64,000 nt of DNA from DATFKA01 sp035268885. Lineage in GTDB: Bacteria; Bacteroidota; Bacteroidia; Chitinophagales; Saprospiraceae. Where the stretch lies: the NCBI GenBank assembly GCA_035268885.1, contig DATFKA010000120.1, positions 1-64,000 of the forward strand, given 5' to 3'. Position numbers and translations under genes: made by a program. The first letter of the stretch is position 1, and every line of letters begins with the position of its first letter. Below the pieces are notes generated by a model, which made no database searches, was not told where the DNA came from, and worked only from the letters and a program-made list of their open reading frames with translations. Positions 1-8,765 of this stretch are shown here, piece by piece.

Positions 1-645
1 GAAAATATAATCGGCACGCAGGAAGTTATCCTCCCCTTCGGCCTCTAATTTGACGACTGGCAAAAACTGTACCGCCTGGGCGTATTGCATGGCCGCATTC
101 TTAAAGCGACTGTAAGCCACTACTACCTTATCGTAGGTACCGTAATCGAAGGCGTCCATTACGTATTGTGCTACTTCCTCGGTCCGCTCGAATGTTAGAT
201 CGTCAAAGAGATCCAGATAGTTGGTATTGAACTTCAGATTAGAATAGCGGCGACGCAGGTAATCGTATCCTTTTTTACCAATGCAAATTACCGTTAGCTT
301 CCCCTCTTCGGCCAGCTCCCGAAATTCACCATCGATGACGGCTTTGGCCGCCTTACCAATGTTGGTATTGAAGGCACCCGCCAGTCCCCGGTTAGAAGTA
401 ATGACAACCAGACAGGCGCGTTCTACCGGACGCTCTACCCCGAACGAAGTATTGGCATCGCCTTCGAGGTTGGCCAGGATGTTACGTAGGATCTGATCCA
501 GCTTATTAGCATAAGGACGCATCGAAACAATAGCATCCTGTGCTCTACGCAGTTTAGAGGCCGCCACCATTTTCATCGCTTTGGTAATCTGCTGCGTATT
601 ATTGACCGACTGAATCCGATCGCGTACTTCTTTTAAATTTGCCAT
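1..645 (-). CDS. atpG: ATP synthase F1 subunit gamma, partial (C-terminus beyond left edge)
   Basis: Central rotor stalk of F1, coupling proton flow to ATP synthesis. The first 215 residues are present, starting at ATG 643-645 with the typical N-terminus MANLKEVRDRI followed by the helix QITKAMKMVAASKLRRAQ that sits inside the catalytic hexamer, and the later segment TSNRGLAGAFNTNI. The rest of the roughly 290-residue protein lies outside the window. It is the last visible gene of the leftward atpBEFHAG operon, 62 bp after atpA. Whether atpD and atpC follow cannot be seen; in many Bacteroidota they sit at a separate locus. Confidence 0.97.
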   Translation of the reverse strand, partial: MANLKEVRDRIQSVNNTQQITKAMKMVAASKLRRAQDAIVSMRPYANKLDQILRNILANLEGDANTSFGVERPVERACLVVITSNRGLAGAFNTNIGKAAKAVIDGEFRELAEEGKLTVICIGKKGYDYLRRRYSNLKFNTNYLDLFDDLTFERTEEVAQYVMDAFDYGTYDKVVVAYSRFKNAAMQYAQAVQFLPVVKLEAEGEDNFLRADYIF

Positions 646-707
646 TATATCTCAATTTTGCATTGTCGAATGCTGAATGGTCGAATTTCAGTTCATTCGA
701 CAATTAA

Positions 708-2309
708 CTATTTATACTGGCTAGTCAATTCCTTAGCCAATGCTTCCAGTACATCCGTTGCTTCCTTGGTAGGTTTACCCTTTAGGAAGGACTCCAGTAC
801 TTCTGGATTTCTTTTTTCCAGTGTGGTCAGGAACAGGTCTTCGAATTCCTGCACCTTTTCTACGGGTACATCTTTCAACAGGCCTTTGGTTCCCAGGTAG
901 ATGATTGCTACCTGCTTCTCTACCGGTACCGGTGCATACTGAGGCTGCTTCAGGATCTCTACGTTACGAGCACCTTTGTCCAGTACTGCTTTGGTAGTCG
1001 CATCCAGATCGGAACCAAATTTGGAGAAAGCTTCCAGCTCGCGGTATGCGGCCTGGTCCAACTTTAAAGTACCGGCTACCTTCTTCATAGACTTGATCTG
1101 TGCATTACCTCCCACGCGGGATACCGAGATACCTACGTTGATCGCCGGGCGGATACCTGCGTTAAACAGGTTAGCCTCCAAGAAGATCTGACCGTCGGTA
1201 ATCGAAATTACGTTGGTCGGGATATAAGCAGATACGTCACCCGCCTGCGTCTCAATAATCGGCAGGGCCGTTAGTGATCCACCACCTTTTACCAGAGGCT
1301 TGCCATTTTCGTCTTTAGCCTCCTTCAGGGTTTCGGGCAGGTCATTCATCTGACGAGCGATCGCGTCGTTATTGATAATCTTCGCCGCACGCTCCAACAA
1401 ACGAGAGTGCAGGTAGAATACGTCACCAGGGTAAGCTTCACGACCCGGAGGACGACGCAATAGTAGCGATACCTCACGGTAAGCTACTGCCTGCTTGGAT
1501 AAGTCATCGTATACAATCAGTGCCGGACGGCCGGTGTCCCGGAAAAACTCTCCGATGGAAGCGCCCGCAAAAGGTGCGTAGAACTGTAGTGGAGCCGGAT
1601 CAGAAGCCGAAGAGGAAACGATCACCGTATATTTCAGAGCGCCTGCTTCTTCCAGTACGGCTGCTACGTTAGCAACGGTAGAAGCTTTCTGACCAGAAGC
1701 CACGTAGATACAGTAGACAGGCTCTCCTCTATCGTAAAATTCTTTTTGATTAATGATGGTATCAATCGCAATTGCCGTCTTACCCGTCTGACGGTCACCA
1801 ATGATTAGCTCCCGCTGACCACGACCGATGGGGATCATCGAGTCAATTGACTTAATACCCGTTTGTAGCGGCTCGGATACCGGCTGACGATAGATTACCC
1901 CAGGCGCTTTACGCTCCAGTGGCATCTCGTAGGTCTTTCCTTCAATCGGGCCTTTACCATCAATGGGTTGCCCCAGAGCATCGACTACGCGTCCCAGCAT
2001 ACCTTCCCCTACATTAATAGAAGCAATGCGGCCAGTACGGTGTACGCGAGCCCCTTCTTTAATTCCTTTGTTGGCACCCATCAGTACCACCCCGACATTG
2101 TCTTCCTCGAGGTTTAGTGCGATGGCTTGTACGCCGTTTTCAAATTCTACAAGCTCACCCGCCTGTATGTTATTCAAACCATAAACACGGGCGATACCGT
2201 CACCAACCTGTAGTACCGTACCGTATTCCTCCAACTCTGCCGTATTGTCGAAGCCGGAGATTTGTTGTTTCAGTATTTGTGATATTTCTTCTGGTCTTAC
2301 ATCAACCAT
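708..2309 (-). CDS. atpA: ATP synthase F1 subunit alpha
   Basis: Non-catalytic nucleotide-binding subunit of the F1 hexamer on the cytoplasmic face of the inner membrane. The 533-residue product is slightly longer than the usual 500-515. It carries the N-terminal beta-barrel, the Walker A loop GDRQTGKTA at residues 171-179, the segment ALIVYDDLSKQ (Walker B region) and the family signature PAINVGISVSRVGG. The start MVDVRPEEIS fits the family N-terminus. It lies between atpH and atpG, all leftward, separated from atpH by 58 bp that contain a small palindrome (2327-2341). Confidence 0.98.
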   Translation of the reverse strand: MVDVRPEEISQILKQQISGFDNTAELEEYGTVLQVGDGIARVYGLNNIQAGELVEFENGVQAIALNLEEDNVGVVLMGANKGIKEGARVHRTGRIASINVGEGMLGRVVDALGQPIDGKGPIEGKTYEMPLERKAPGVIYRQPVSEPLQTGIKSIDSMIPIGRGQRELIIGDRQTGKTAIAIDTIINQKEFYDRGEPVYCIYVASGQKASTVANVAAVLEEAGALKYTVIVSSSASDPAPLQFYAPFAGASIGEFFRDTGRPALIVYDDLSKQAVAYREVSLLLRRPPGREAYPGDVFYLHSRLLERAAKIINNDAIARQMNDLPETLKEAKDENGKPLVKGGGSLTALPIIETQAGDVSAYIPTNVISITDGQIFLEANLFNAGIRPAINVGISVSRVGGNAQIKSMKKVAGTLKLDQAAYRELEAFSKFGSDLDATTKAVLDKGARNVEILKQPQYAPVPVEKQVAIIYLGTKGLLKDVPVEKVQEFEDLFLTTLEKRNPEVLESFLKGKPTKEATDVLEALAKELTSQYK

Positions 2310-2367
2310 ATCATCAAGATTTGTTATCCGCCTGAGGCGGACCGGTTTATACTCAAAAAATTATTAC

Positions 2368-2931
2368 TTATTGTTTGGCGACATAATCGTTGCCCCGAAA
2401 GTCTTTTTTCAATTGATTGAGCTGACTCGTTACACTAGCATCGTAAAGTTGGCCTTCAATTTCCAGGATAAAGCCACCAATAATTGCCGGATCTTTCTGA
2501 ATAACCAGCTCTACCTCATCAAAAGCAACACCGCTTTCTTCCAGTTTATTTTTAATCAGCTTAGCCGTGCTGTCGGTCAGTTCACTCGCTACGGTCACAA
2601 TCGCGGTAGAAATACCTTTTTTGTTGCGATACTGCAGCACAAATTCGTCCGCAATCTCTGGTAGCAGGCTTTCTCGCTGTTTTTGCGTAAGCAATTGCAG
2701 AAACTTGACCGTCAGATCATCAAACTTTTTATCAAAGAGCTGCCCCAGGATGGCTTTTTTCTTCGTTACCTGGATAATGGGACTCTTGATAAAGTTTCTG
2801 AAGTCTTTGCTATCCGTTATTAACCCACGGAAAGCCTCCACGTCTTCTAACACGCGGTCCAGCTTTTTCTCTTCTTCTGCCAGCTGAATCAAGGACCTGG
2901 CATATCGGGATGCAATTCTTCCTACGGACAT
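2368..2931 (-). CDS. atpH: ATP synthase F1 subunit delta
   Basis: Peripheral-stalk protein linking subunit b to the top of F1. The 187-residue length is normal for bacterial delta. The N-terminus RIASRYARSLIQLAEEEKKL is the helical domain that binds alpha, and the C-terminal part (VELVIQKDPAIIGGFILEIEGQLYDASV) is the recognisable OSCP/delta signature. It sits in the expected position between atpF and atpA; 86 bp separate it from atpF. No internal promoter was recognised in that gap. Confidence 0.96.
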   Translation of the reverse strand: MSVGRIASRYARSLIQLAEEEKKLDRVLEDVEAFRGLITDSKDFRNFIKSPIIQVTKKKAILGQLFDKKFDDLTVKFLQLLTQKQRESLLPEIADEFVLQYRNKKGISTAIVTVASELTDSTAKLIKNKLEESGVAFDEVELVIQKDPAIIGGFILEIEGQLYDASVTSQLNQLKKDFRGNDYVAKQ

Positions 2932-3017
2932 AATTATAAATTTTAAAGGTAAAAGGGTAAGGGTTAAAGGCTATATTGAAAGTACACTTTAACCTTTCTA
3001 CTTTCCACTTTAGCCTT

Positions 3018-3530
3018 CTAATTAAACTTGATCTCTTTTACCAGCGACTGGACCAACTTCTCCTGATCTTTATCTCCTGCCAGCTTCTGGCGTAGTACTT
3101 TCTCAGCAATATCAATGGCCATGGTACCCAATTCGTTTTTCGCTTCCACTAAAACGGATTGCTTCATATTAATGATTTCCTGTTGAGCCGTCGCTACGAT
3201 CTTTTGAGCCTCGTCTCTTGCCTTATCTTTAGCTTCCTTAATGATCGCGTCTTTCGTTTCTTTGGCTTCTTTCAGGATCTTGGTCCGCTCTTCCTGAGCT
3301 TGCTTCAGCAATTGCTCATTCTTGCTTTGTAGTTCCGCAATCTCTTCGCGGGCCTGATTAGCCTGATCCAATGAATTCTGAATGTCCAGCTCGCGCTTCT
3401 TCAGGGCTTTCTGGATAGGGCCAAAGGCATACTTAGCCAGTACAAAGAGGACGATCAGAAAAATCAGCGTCGTCCAGAATACAATCCCCACATCGGGTAA
3501 AAACGGTGGAAAAACAGCTAACTGCACCAT
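3018..3530 (-). CDS. atpF: ATP synthase F0 subunit b
   Basis: Membrane-anchored peripheral stalk. The 170-residue protein has one N-terminal transmembrane helix (about residues 14-35, GIVFWTTLIFLIVLFVLAKY) and then a long, highly charged, Lys/Glu/Gln-rich helix (about 40-160) expected to form the right-handed coiled coil that reaches up to delta. The short pre-TM segment MVQLAVFPPFLPDV supports the chosen ATG. Only one b gene is present, so the stalk is probably a homodimer. Position between atpE and atpH is canonical. Confidence 0.97.
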   Translation of the reverse strand: MVQLAVFPPFLPDVGIVFWTTLIFLIVLFVLAKYAFGPIQKALKKRELDIQNSLDQANQAREEIAELQSKNEQLLKQAQEERTKILKEAKETKDAIIKEAKDKARDEAQKIVATAQQEIINMKQSVLVEAKNELGTMAIDIAEKVLRQKLAGDKDQEKLVQSLVKEIKFN

Positions 3531-3631
3531 TATAATATACTTTTATATCGTATCAAATTATTGTATTAGTAGAAGTGGACTGGTGCGAGCAACCCTCAAC
3601 ACCTGTCCACTTTTTCGCCGTAGCGTGATTC

Positions 3632-3838
3632 TTAGTTTAAGAAGAATGCACCTACAATCGCGAAAAGTGCCGCACCCTCAATAAGGGCCGCAGCGATAAT
3701 CATGTTCGTACGGATGTCACCGGCAGCTTCAGGCTGACGAGCAATTGCTTCCATAGCTTTACCACCGATTTGTCCGATTCCCAGGCCAGCGCCCAGTACT
3801 GCGATTCCTGCACCAATTGCAGCTAGAGTTCCAGTCAT
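3632..3838 (-). CDS. atpE: ATP synthase F0 subunit c (rotor ring)
   Basis: Two-helix hairpin proteolipid forming the ion-translocating ring. I chose ATG 3836-3838, giving 68 residues (MTGTLAAIGAG...); a longer frame exists but its extension is AT-rich leader with no family similarity. The glycine-rich helix 1 (GAGIAVLGAGLGIGQIGG) and the ion-binding Glu54 in helix 2 (AALIEGAALF) are clear. Gln23 resembles the Gln of Na+-binding rings, but the Ser/Thr that normally follows the Glu in those rings is Gly55 here, so proton coupling is more likely. Lies between atpB and atpF. Confidence 0.96.
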   Translation of the reverse strand: MTGTLAAIGAGIAVLGAGLGIGQIGGKAMEAIARQPEAAGDIRTNMIIAAALIEGAALFAIVGAFFLN

Positions 3839-3963
3839 GATTGTTGTTTTTAAAAAATTAAAAATTATCAAAAACGCCCGAAGGCGAAAAATCCATATTG
3901 TCATGTGTTATATGTCATGTGTTATGTATTGTGTAAAACATGGCACATGGCACATATTACATG

Positions 3964-5196
3964 CTAGTGGTGTTCGTGCTCCTCTACCGCCATACCTATA
4001 TATAAGGAAGACAGCAGTGCAAACAAGAAGGCCTGAATAAAGGCCACCAGCAGTTCCAGCAGGTTCATAATAAATACGAACGCAATCGAGATTAAACTAC
4101 CTACACCTGCTCCCGTAGGATTAGCGCCATTATCCCCCAGGATAAAGACCATACCAACCAGGGCCAGGATGATAATGTGTCCTGCCGTAATGTTCGCAAA
4201 CAAACGAATCAGCAGCGTAAAGGGCTTAATAAAAATTCCCGCAAATTCAATGGGCGCCAGAATAAAGCGTACCGGAACGGGTACACCTGGCATCCAGAAG
4301 ATATGCTGCCAGTAGTGTTTGTTACCGCTAAAATTGGTAATCACCATGGTGAATACCGCCAGGGCCAAAGTAACCCCCAGGTTACCGGTCACGTTACCCG
4401 ACCCGGGGAAAAAGGGAATCAATCCCAGAATATTACAGAACAGGATAAAAAAGAACAAGCTCATGATGAAGGGCATGTAGCGCTCGTACTGGGCACCGAT
4501 GGTGGGCTTCACCACCTCGTCGCGCATGAAAGTGAATAGGGGCTCAAAGAAACTTTGCATCCCCTTGGGCGCCTGACCTTCTCTTTTCTTATAGGATCGA
4601 GCAACACTCAGCCAAATGATCATCAGTAGCACTGCCGTCAGCAACATGGTGAATACCACCTTAGTAATCGAAAAGTCGATCCAGGAAGTAAAATTCAGCA
4701 ATGTGCTGGCCCGTACCAGTTCGTATTTTTCATCTCCGTGGTGAGCGTAGAAAGTACTACCGCCATCTTCGGTCTCTACTTCTTCAACGTGGTCAATGTG
4801 CTCCACGTGCATATCTTCACTGTAATCTTTGATGCGCATCACATCACCGTGGTTCATCACGTATCCGTCAACGGCACTGTGTCCGTGATGGAATTGATTA
4901 GACATAAATACACTCAGTCCATCTTCAAAAGAATACAGAATACAGGGCAGTGGAATACTGACGTCCCCCCACAGGTGAAATTCGTTGGCATCACTGATGT
5001 GCTCGATGATGCGCTCCGCGTAAGGCTTATCTTCGTGATCGCCTTCGGAGTGCTCCCCCTCGTGCGTTTCGCCATCCTGAGAGTGATCTTCCGCCACTTC
5101 TTCCTGTTGATCTCCTTCGTGATCTTGCGCGAAGGAAGTTGCCGGCAATATAAGCAGGCAAGCAAGCAAAGAGAAAAGAATAATTCGCATCTTCAT
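3964..5196 (-). CDS. atpB: ATP synthase F0 subunit a, with long acidic/His-rich N-terminus
   Basis: Stator channel subunit providing the half-channels against the c-ring. The 410-residue product is far longer than the 240-270 residues of most bacteria. It begins with a signal-peptide-like segment (MKMRIILFSLLACLLILPATSFAQ) and an exported Asp/Glu/His-rich stretch to about residue 170, as is usual in Bacteroidota. The channel domain follows, with the essential Arg at about residue 331 in LLIRLFANITAGH. The C-terminus ends VEEHEHH. ATG 5194-5196 was preferred to the in-frame GTG at 5202. First gene of the operon; atpI is not visible upstream. Confidence 0.95.
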   Translation of the reverse strand: MKMRIILFSLLACLLILPATSFAQDHEGDQQEEVAEDHSQDGETHEGEHSEGDHEDKPYAERIIEHISDANEFHLWGDVSIPLPCILYSFEDGLSVFMSNQFHHGHSAVDGYVMNHGDVMRIKDYSEDMHVEHIDHVEEVETEDGGSTFYAHHGDEKYELVRASTLLNFTSWIDFSITKVVFTMLLTAVLLMIIWLSVARSYKKREGQAPKGMQSFFEPLFTFMRDEVVKPTIGAQYERYMPFIMSLFFFILFCNILGLIPFFPGSGNVTGNLGVTLALAVFTMVITNFSGNKHYWQHIFWMPGVPVPVRFILAPIEFAGIFIKPFTLLIRLFANITAGHIIILALVGMVFILGDNGANPTGAGVGSLISIAFVFIMNLLELLVAFIQAFLFALLSSLYIGMAVEEHEHH

Positions 5197-5603
5197 ATAC
5201 ACAGAATTGACCTGTTCTTAAAATCGGTTGCAAAGGTAGGGACTTCTGCCTGTTAAAAAAAGGGTTTTTCTTCTTTTTTTACGCTCTGATGATAGGTTTA
5301 TAGCACTTGAAAGACAAGTAGTTACGATTACGGACCAATTATTCGAAAAAAGCAGGTAGCAAAGCACCTAAAACAGCAGAACACTTAACGGGCACGACCA
5401 GAAGTAGCGAAATAAAATTTCCAACACCCGAGGGTAAATAGTGCATTATACTATTTGTTCTACTGAGGTTTTTTATCTTCCCCCAAAGGAAACACATTAG
5501 CCTTTCGGCAAAAATAAATTCATTTTTTTATCTAAAATTACAGTGGCAAAGTCGTAAACCAATCTACTACTGAGCCGTTTACCGTACATTTAATGCAAAA
5601 AGT
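5197..5603. other. Divergent intergenic region atpB / nadB
   Basis: About 400 bp between the divergent atp operon and nadB. Besides the candidate atp promoter it is AT-rich with several T runs. I see no convincing ORF, RNA gene, riboswitch or repeat, and no clear TAnnTTTG box for nadB. Confidence 0.6.
5231..5238 (-). promoter_or_regulatory. Candidate -7 box of the atp operon promoter
   Basis: Read on the minus strand this is TACCTTTG, matching the Bacteroidota -7 consensus TAnnTTTG. It would start transcription about 28 bp before the atpB ATG. No good TTG at -33 is visible, so the call rests on the -7 box and its position. Confidence 0.5.
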
Positions 5604-7208
5604 ATGCTAAGGAGTGACGTACTCATCATCGGTTCTGGTATTGGCGGGCTAACGACCGCCATCAAAACCGCCCAGGCCCAGCCGAATTTGAAAATCATTG
5701 TGTTAACCAAAACCGAAGAAGGGGAAAGTAATACCAGCTATGCTCAGGGGGGCGTAGCTGCCGTTTGGAACCGACAAGTCGATAATTACGAGAAACACAA
5801 AGCCGACACCCTGGATGCCGGCGACGGTCTGTGCGACCAGAATATCGTGGATATTGTCGTACAGGAAGGTCCCTTGCGGGTACAGGAGATTATCGACTGG
5901 GGGGCTCGCTTTGACAAAGCGCCGGGAGAAGATGAGTACGACCTGGGTAAAGAAGGTGGTCATTCTGAGAATCGCATCCTTCACTACAAGGACCTGACCG
6001 GCTGGGAAATCCAAAGAGCCCTGATGGCCAAAGCCGACGAATACCCCAATATTGAGGTACTACAGCATTATTACGCCGTAGATGTCATCACCCAGCACCA
6101 CCTCGGACATACCGTAACCCGCCTGATGTCCGATATCGAATGTTACGGCGCTTACGGCTTAAACAAAGAAACCGATGAGATCGAAATGATCCTGGCTAAA
6201 GTCACCGTACTAGCCACTGGCGGGGCCGGTCAAGTGTACCGAAACACTACGAATCCGGTGATTGCGACTGGTGATGGCATCGCCATGGTCTACCGCGCCA
6301 AAGGCTGGATCGAGAATATGGAGTTTGTACAATTCCACCCCACTTCTCTATTTAATCCCGCCGGTGATAACCCCGTATTTCTGGTATCGGAGGCCGTCCG
6401 TGGTTTTGGAGGCATCCTAAAAAGAGAAGACGGCTCCGAATTCATGCAAAACTACGATCCTCGTAAAAGTCTGGCGCCGCGGGATATTGTCGCCCGGGCC
6501 ATTGATAATGAAATGAAGATCGGTGGCGAGGATAGCATGTACCTGGATTGCCGCCACCTCGACAAGGATAAATTCTACAATCACTTCCCCACCATTTACG
6601 ACAAATGTGTCAGCCTCGGAATCGATCCTATGCAGGATATGATCCCGGTTGTACCCGCCTGCCACTATATGTGCGGAGGTATCAAGGTGGATGAGATGGG
6701 CCGCAGTTCCATTAATCGACTGTACGCCGTAGGCGAATGCACCAGCACCGGATTACACGGCGCCAATCGACTGGCTTCCAACTCTTTGCTCGAAGCCATG
6801 GTTTTTGCGCACCGCATTGCGGAAGATATTAGTCAAACCATCGACAATTACGAACTTCAAAAGGGTATACCCGAATGGTCGACCAGCAGCACGACCCAGC
6901 CCAACGAAATGGTTCTGATCACCCAAAGCATGAAAGAACTCAAGGAAATTATGAGTAATTATGTGGGCATTGTCCGCTCGAATGTTCGAATCAAACGGGC
7001 GCTGGATCGGCTCTTACTCTTATTCGACGAAACAGAAGGACTCTACAACGAGACGGCCGTATCGCCACAGCTTTGCGAATTGCGTAATCTCATTACCATC
7101 GGTTACCTGATCACCCGTTCGGCCTCAATGCGTCGCGAAAGTCGCGGGCTGCATTTTACGACTGACTACCCCGACAAACAGGGCTTTATTCAGACGCTGA
7201 CGCTGTAA
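5604..7208 (+). CDS. nadB: L-aspartate oxidase
   Basis: FAD enzyme oxidising L-aspartate to iminoaspartate, first step of de novo NAD synthesis; its product is used by quinolinate synthase NadA, encoded some 24 kb away at 31404-32408. The 534-residue length is normal. The N-terminal FAD dinucleotide motif (VLIIGSGIGGLTTAIKTA), the flavin-binding segment SYAQGGVAAVW, the substrate loop around EFVQFHPTSL, and the C-terminal FAD motif VGECTSTGLHGANRLASNSL are all present. The ATG at 5604 is fixed because an ATG 11 bp upstream is out of frame and stops at once. It stands alone, without nadA or nadC next to it. Confidence 0.96.
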   Translation: MLRSDVLIIGSGIGGLTTAIKTAQAQPNLKIIVLTKTEEGESNTSYAQGGVAAVWNRQVDNYEKHKADTLDAGDGLCDQNIVDIVVQEGPLRVQEIIDWGARFDKAPGEDEYDLGKEGGHSENRILHYKDLTGWEIQRALMAKADEYPNIEVLQHYYAVDVITQHHLGHTVTRLMSDIECYGAYGLNKETDEIEMILAKVTVLATGGAGQVYRNTTNPVIATGDGIAMVYRAKGWIENMEFVQFHPTSLFNPAGDNPVFLVSEAVRGFGGILKREDGSEFMQNYDPRKSLAPRDIVARAIDNEMKIGGEDSMYLDCRHLDKDKFYNHFPTIYDKCVSLGIDPMQDMIPVVPACHYMCGGIKVDEMGRSSINRLYAVGECTSTGLHGANRLASNSLLEAMVFAHRIAEDISQTIDNYELQKGIPEWSTSSTTQPNEMVLITQSMKELKEIMSNYVGIVRSNVRIKRALDRLLLLFDETEGLYNETAVSPQLCELRNLITIGYLITRSASMRRESRGLHFTTDYPDKQGFIQTLTL

Positions 7209-7501
7209 TTGGTTTTTCTACCCACGTTGCGTACCTGCCGGTAGGCAGGCGGACCTAACGGCACGCACCTTTACTTCATTCCAGAACCCATCACCTCTGC
7301 CTTCAAAGTGGGACTTTTCATTTCTCACACATACTGATCTTCAAAAGCCCTCTCTTCCTATCTCTCCATCAGGTAACGCTGCACTTCCTATCTAACTTTA
7401 GGTACTTTGAACATGGAAGTTGTTATAGAATTACTGGAGAAGCCCCACAAATTTGGTAACTTGTTCACCCTTTTACGAAAGTGAAACCAAAACTAACAAC
7501 T
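7209..7501. other. Intergenic region nadB / ROK kinase
   Basis: About 290 bp holding the small palindrome at 7234-7249. The remainder is low-complexity C/T-rich sequence with no supported gene. A sequence near 7411 (TACTTTG) resembles a degenerate -7 box for the downstream kinase gene. Confidence 0.4.
7234..7249. repeat. Short palindrome, GC-rich, downstream of nadB
   Basis: Perfect inverted repeat CCTGCC-GGTA-GGCAGG followed by CGGACC. A second short palindrome at 2327-2341 is also followed by GGACC, so both may belong to one class of small dispersed palindromes. It could also act as a terminator stem for nadB, although no T run follows. Confidence 0.4.
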
Positions 7502-8419
7502 ATGTCTGCACTCTGGGGAATTGACCTGGGTGGCACCAAAATCGAAGGGGTCATCCTGAAAAGCGCACAAAACCCTGAAACGGTGGCCCGACTAAGGGTA
7601 CCGACCGAAAAGGATAAAGGCTACGAACACATCATTAGCCAAATTGGGAAAACCGTTGATCTGCTCAGGGAGGAAACGGGGCTGGAACCCAAGGTGATTG
7701 GTATGGGCACGCCGGGCTCCATTGATCCGCCCACCCAAAAAATGAAAAACAGCAATACGACCGTGCTTAACCGCCAGCCTTTCAAAAAAGACATAGAGGA
7801 TCGGCTGGGGCTTAAATTTGTCATCGCCAATGATGCCAATTGCTTTGCCGTAGCCGAAACCCGAATGGGTATTGTGAAGGAAAAACTCGATGATGCCCAA
7901 ATGGTCTTCGGGGTGATTATGGGTACCGGTGTGGGAGGTGGTATCATCTATCAGGGAGAGGTTTGGAACGGTCGACAGGGGATTGGTGGCGAATGGGGCC
8001 ATTCTTACCTGGATGACTCCGGAGGCCCCTGCTACTGCGGCAATACGGGCTGTGTAGAGACCATCCTCTCCGGTCCGCATACAGAGCAATACTACCAAAA
8101 GATAGCGGGTACCGAACGTAAGCTCAGGGAGATTATCGAACGGCACAAGAAAGGTATCGACCCTCATGCTACCGAAACCGTTGAGCGGCTCCTGCATTTT
8201 TTTGGAAAAGGAATGGCCAATATTTTAAACATTCTTGACCCCGATGCGGTCGTACTAGGAGGAGGGCTTGGCAATATAGATTTATTGTACACCGACGGCG
8301 TAGAAAAAGTAAAAGAATTCGTTTTTAACCCCAGGCTGGATACACCATTTTTGAAGCCAGCGCTGGGAGATAGTGCCGGGGTTTTTGGGGCGGCCTTCCT
8401 AACAAGCCGTTTCATCTAG
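7502..8419 (+). CDS. ROK family sugar kinase (glucokinase-like)
   Basis: Probable ATP-dependent hexokinase/glucokinase or N-acetylhexosamine kinase of the ROK family. ATG 7502 gives 305 residues; a GTG 21 bp upstream is possible but less typical. The phosphate-1 motif GIDLGGTKIEG starts at residue 6. The family signature follows: GEWGHSY (ExGH), then a zinc cluster CYCGNTGCVE. The adenosine motif region VVLGGGLGN is near the C-terminus. Sugar specificity cannot be told from sequence. It is a single-gene unit followed by three hairpins. Confidence 0.9.
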   Translation: MSALWGIDLGGTKIEGVILKSAQNPETVARLRVPTEKDKGYEHIISQIGKTVDLLREETGLEPKVIGMGTPGSIDPPTQKMKNSNTTVLNRQPFKKDIEDRLGLKFVIANDANCFAVAETRMGIVKEKLDDAQMVFGVIMGTGVGGGIIYQGEVWNGRQGIGGEWGHSYLDDSGGPCYCGNTGCVETILSGPHTEQYYQKIAGTERKLREIIERHKKGIDPHATETVERLLHFFGKGMANILNILDPDAVVLGGGLGNIDLLYTDGVEKVKEFVFNPRLDTPFLKPALGDSAGVFGAAFLTSRFI

Positions 8420-8499
8420 AATAAAGTGCATTTACTAGAAAAAATTAGTTCCTGTATATACAACCTTTTAATTTAAGCGTTGTCTTTTATAAAAAGAGA

Positions 8500-8529
8500 A
8501 AAGAGTTACCCCTCACTGGATAACTCTTT
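8500..8529. terminator. Hairpin, probable terminator for leftward transcription
   Basis: Inverted repeat AAAGAGTTA / TAACTCTTT (9 bp stem, 12-nt loop). Read on the minus strand it is followed by TCTCTTTTT, as in an intrinsic terminator. Confidence 0.5.
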
Positions 8530-8567
8530 AAAAAAAGAAGTTTTTTCATACTAATCCGAATATTGCA

Positions 8568-8598
8568 GGCCTGTCTTATCAAAAGACGGGCCTTTTTT
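8568..8598 (+). terminator. Rho-independent terminator
   Basis: GGCCTGTCTT / AAGACGGGCC stem (10 bp including one G-U pair, 5-nt loop) followed by TTTTTT. Orientation fits termination of the ROK kinase transcript, or of a short RNA starting within this gap. Confidence 0.7.
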
Positions 8599-8676
8599 GC
8601 TACATCAAATTTAATACAAGTTTTCTTTTTTGCAAAACATTTCTGGATTCCGGTTAAAAAAGCAACTTTTCCTAAG

Positions 8677-8714
8677 AAAAGCCGTGTGCAACCAAATTTT
8701 GCACACGGCTTTTT
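8677..8714. terminator. Bidirectional intrinsic terminator
   Basis: AAAAGCCGTGTGCA / TGCACACGGCTTTT, a perfect 14-bp stem with an A tract on the left and a T tract on the right, so it can end transcripts from both sides. It lies between the convergent ROK kinase and the large peptidase gene. Confidence 0.8.
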
Positions 8715-8765
8715 GCTTTTCACTGATAATTATTTGGAGTCACTTATTCGTATTTACCCCTTTTT

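Larger units (their letters stand above)
8420..8765. other. Intergenic region with three stacked hairpins
   Basis: About 345 bp between convergent genes, carrying the three terminator-like hairpins at 8500-8529, 8568-8598 and 8677-8714. Two would suffice for convergent genes, so a short RNA may be encoded here. A possible reading frame crossing all three hairpins has no protein-like character and was not called. Confidence 0.5.
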
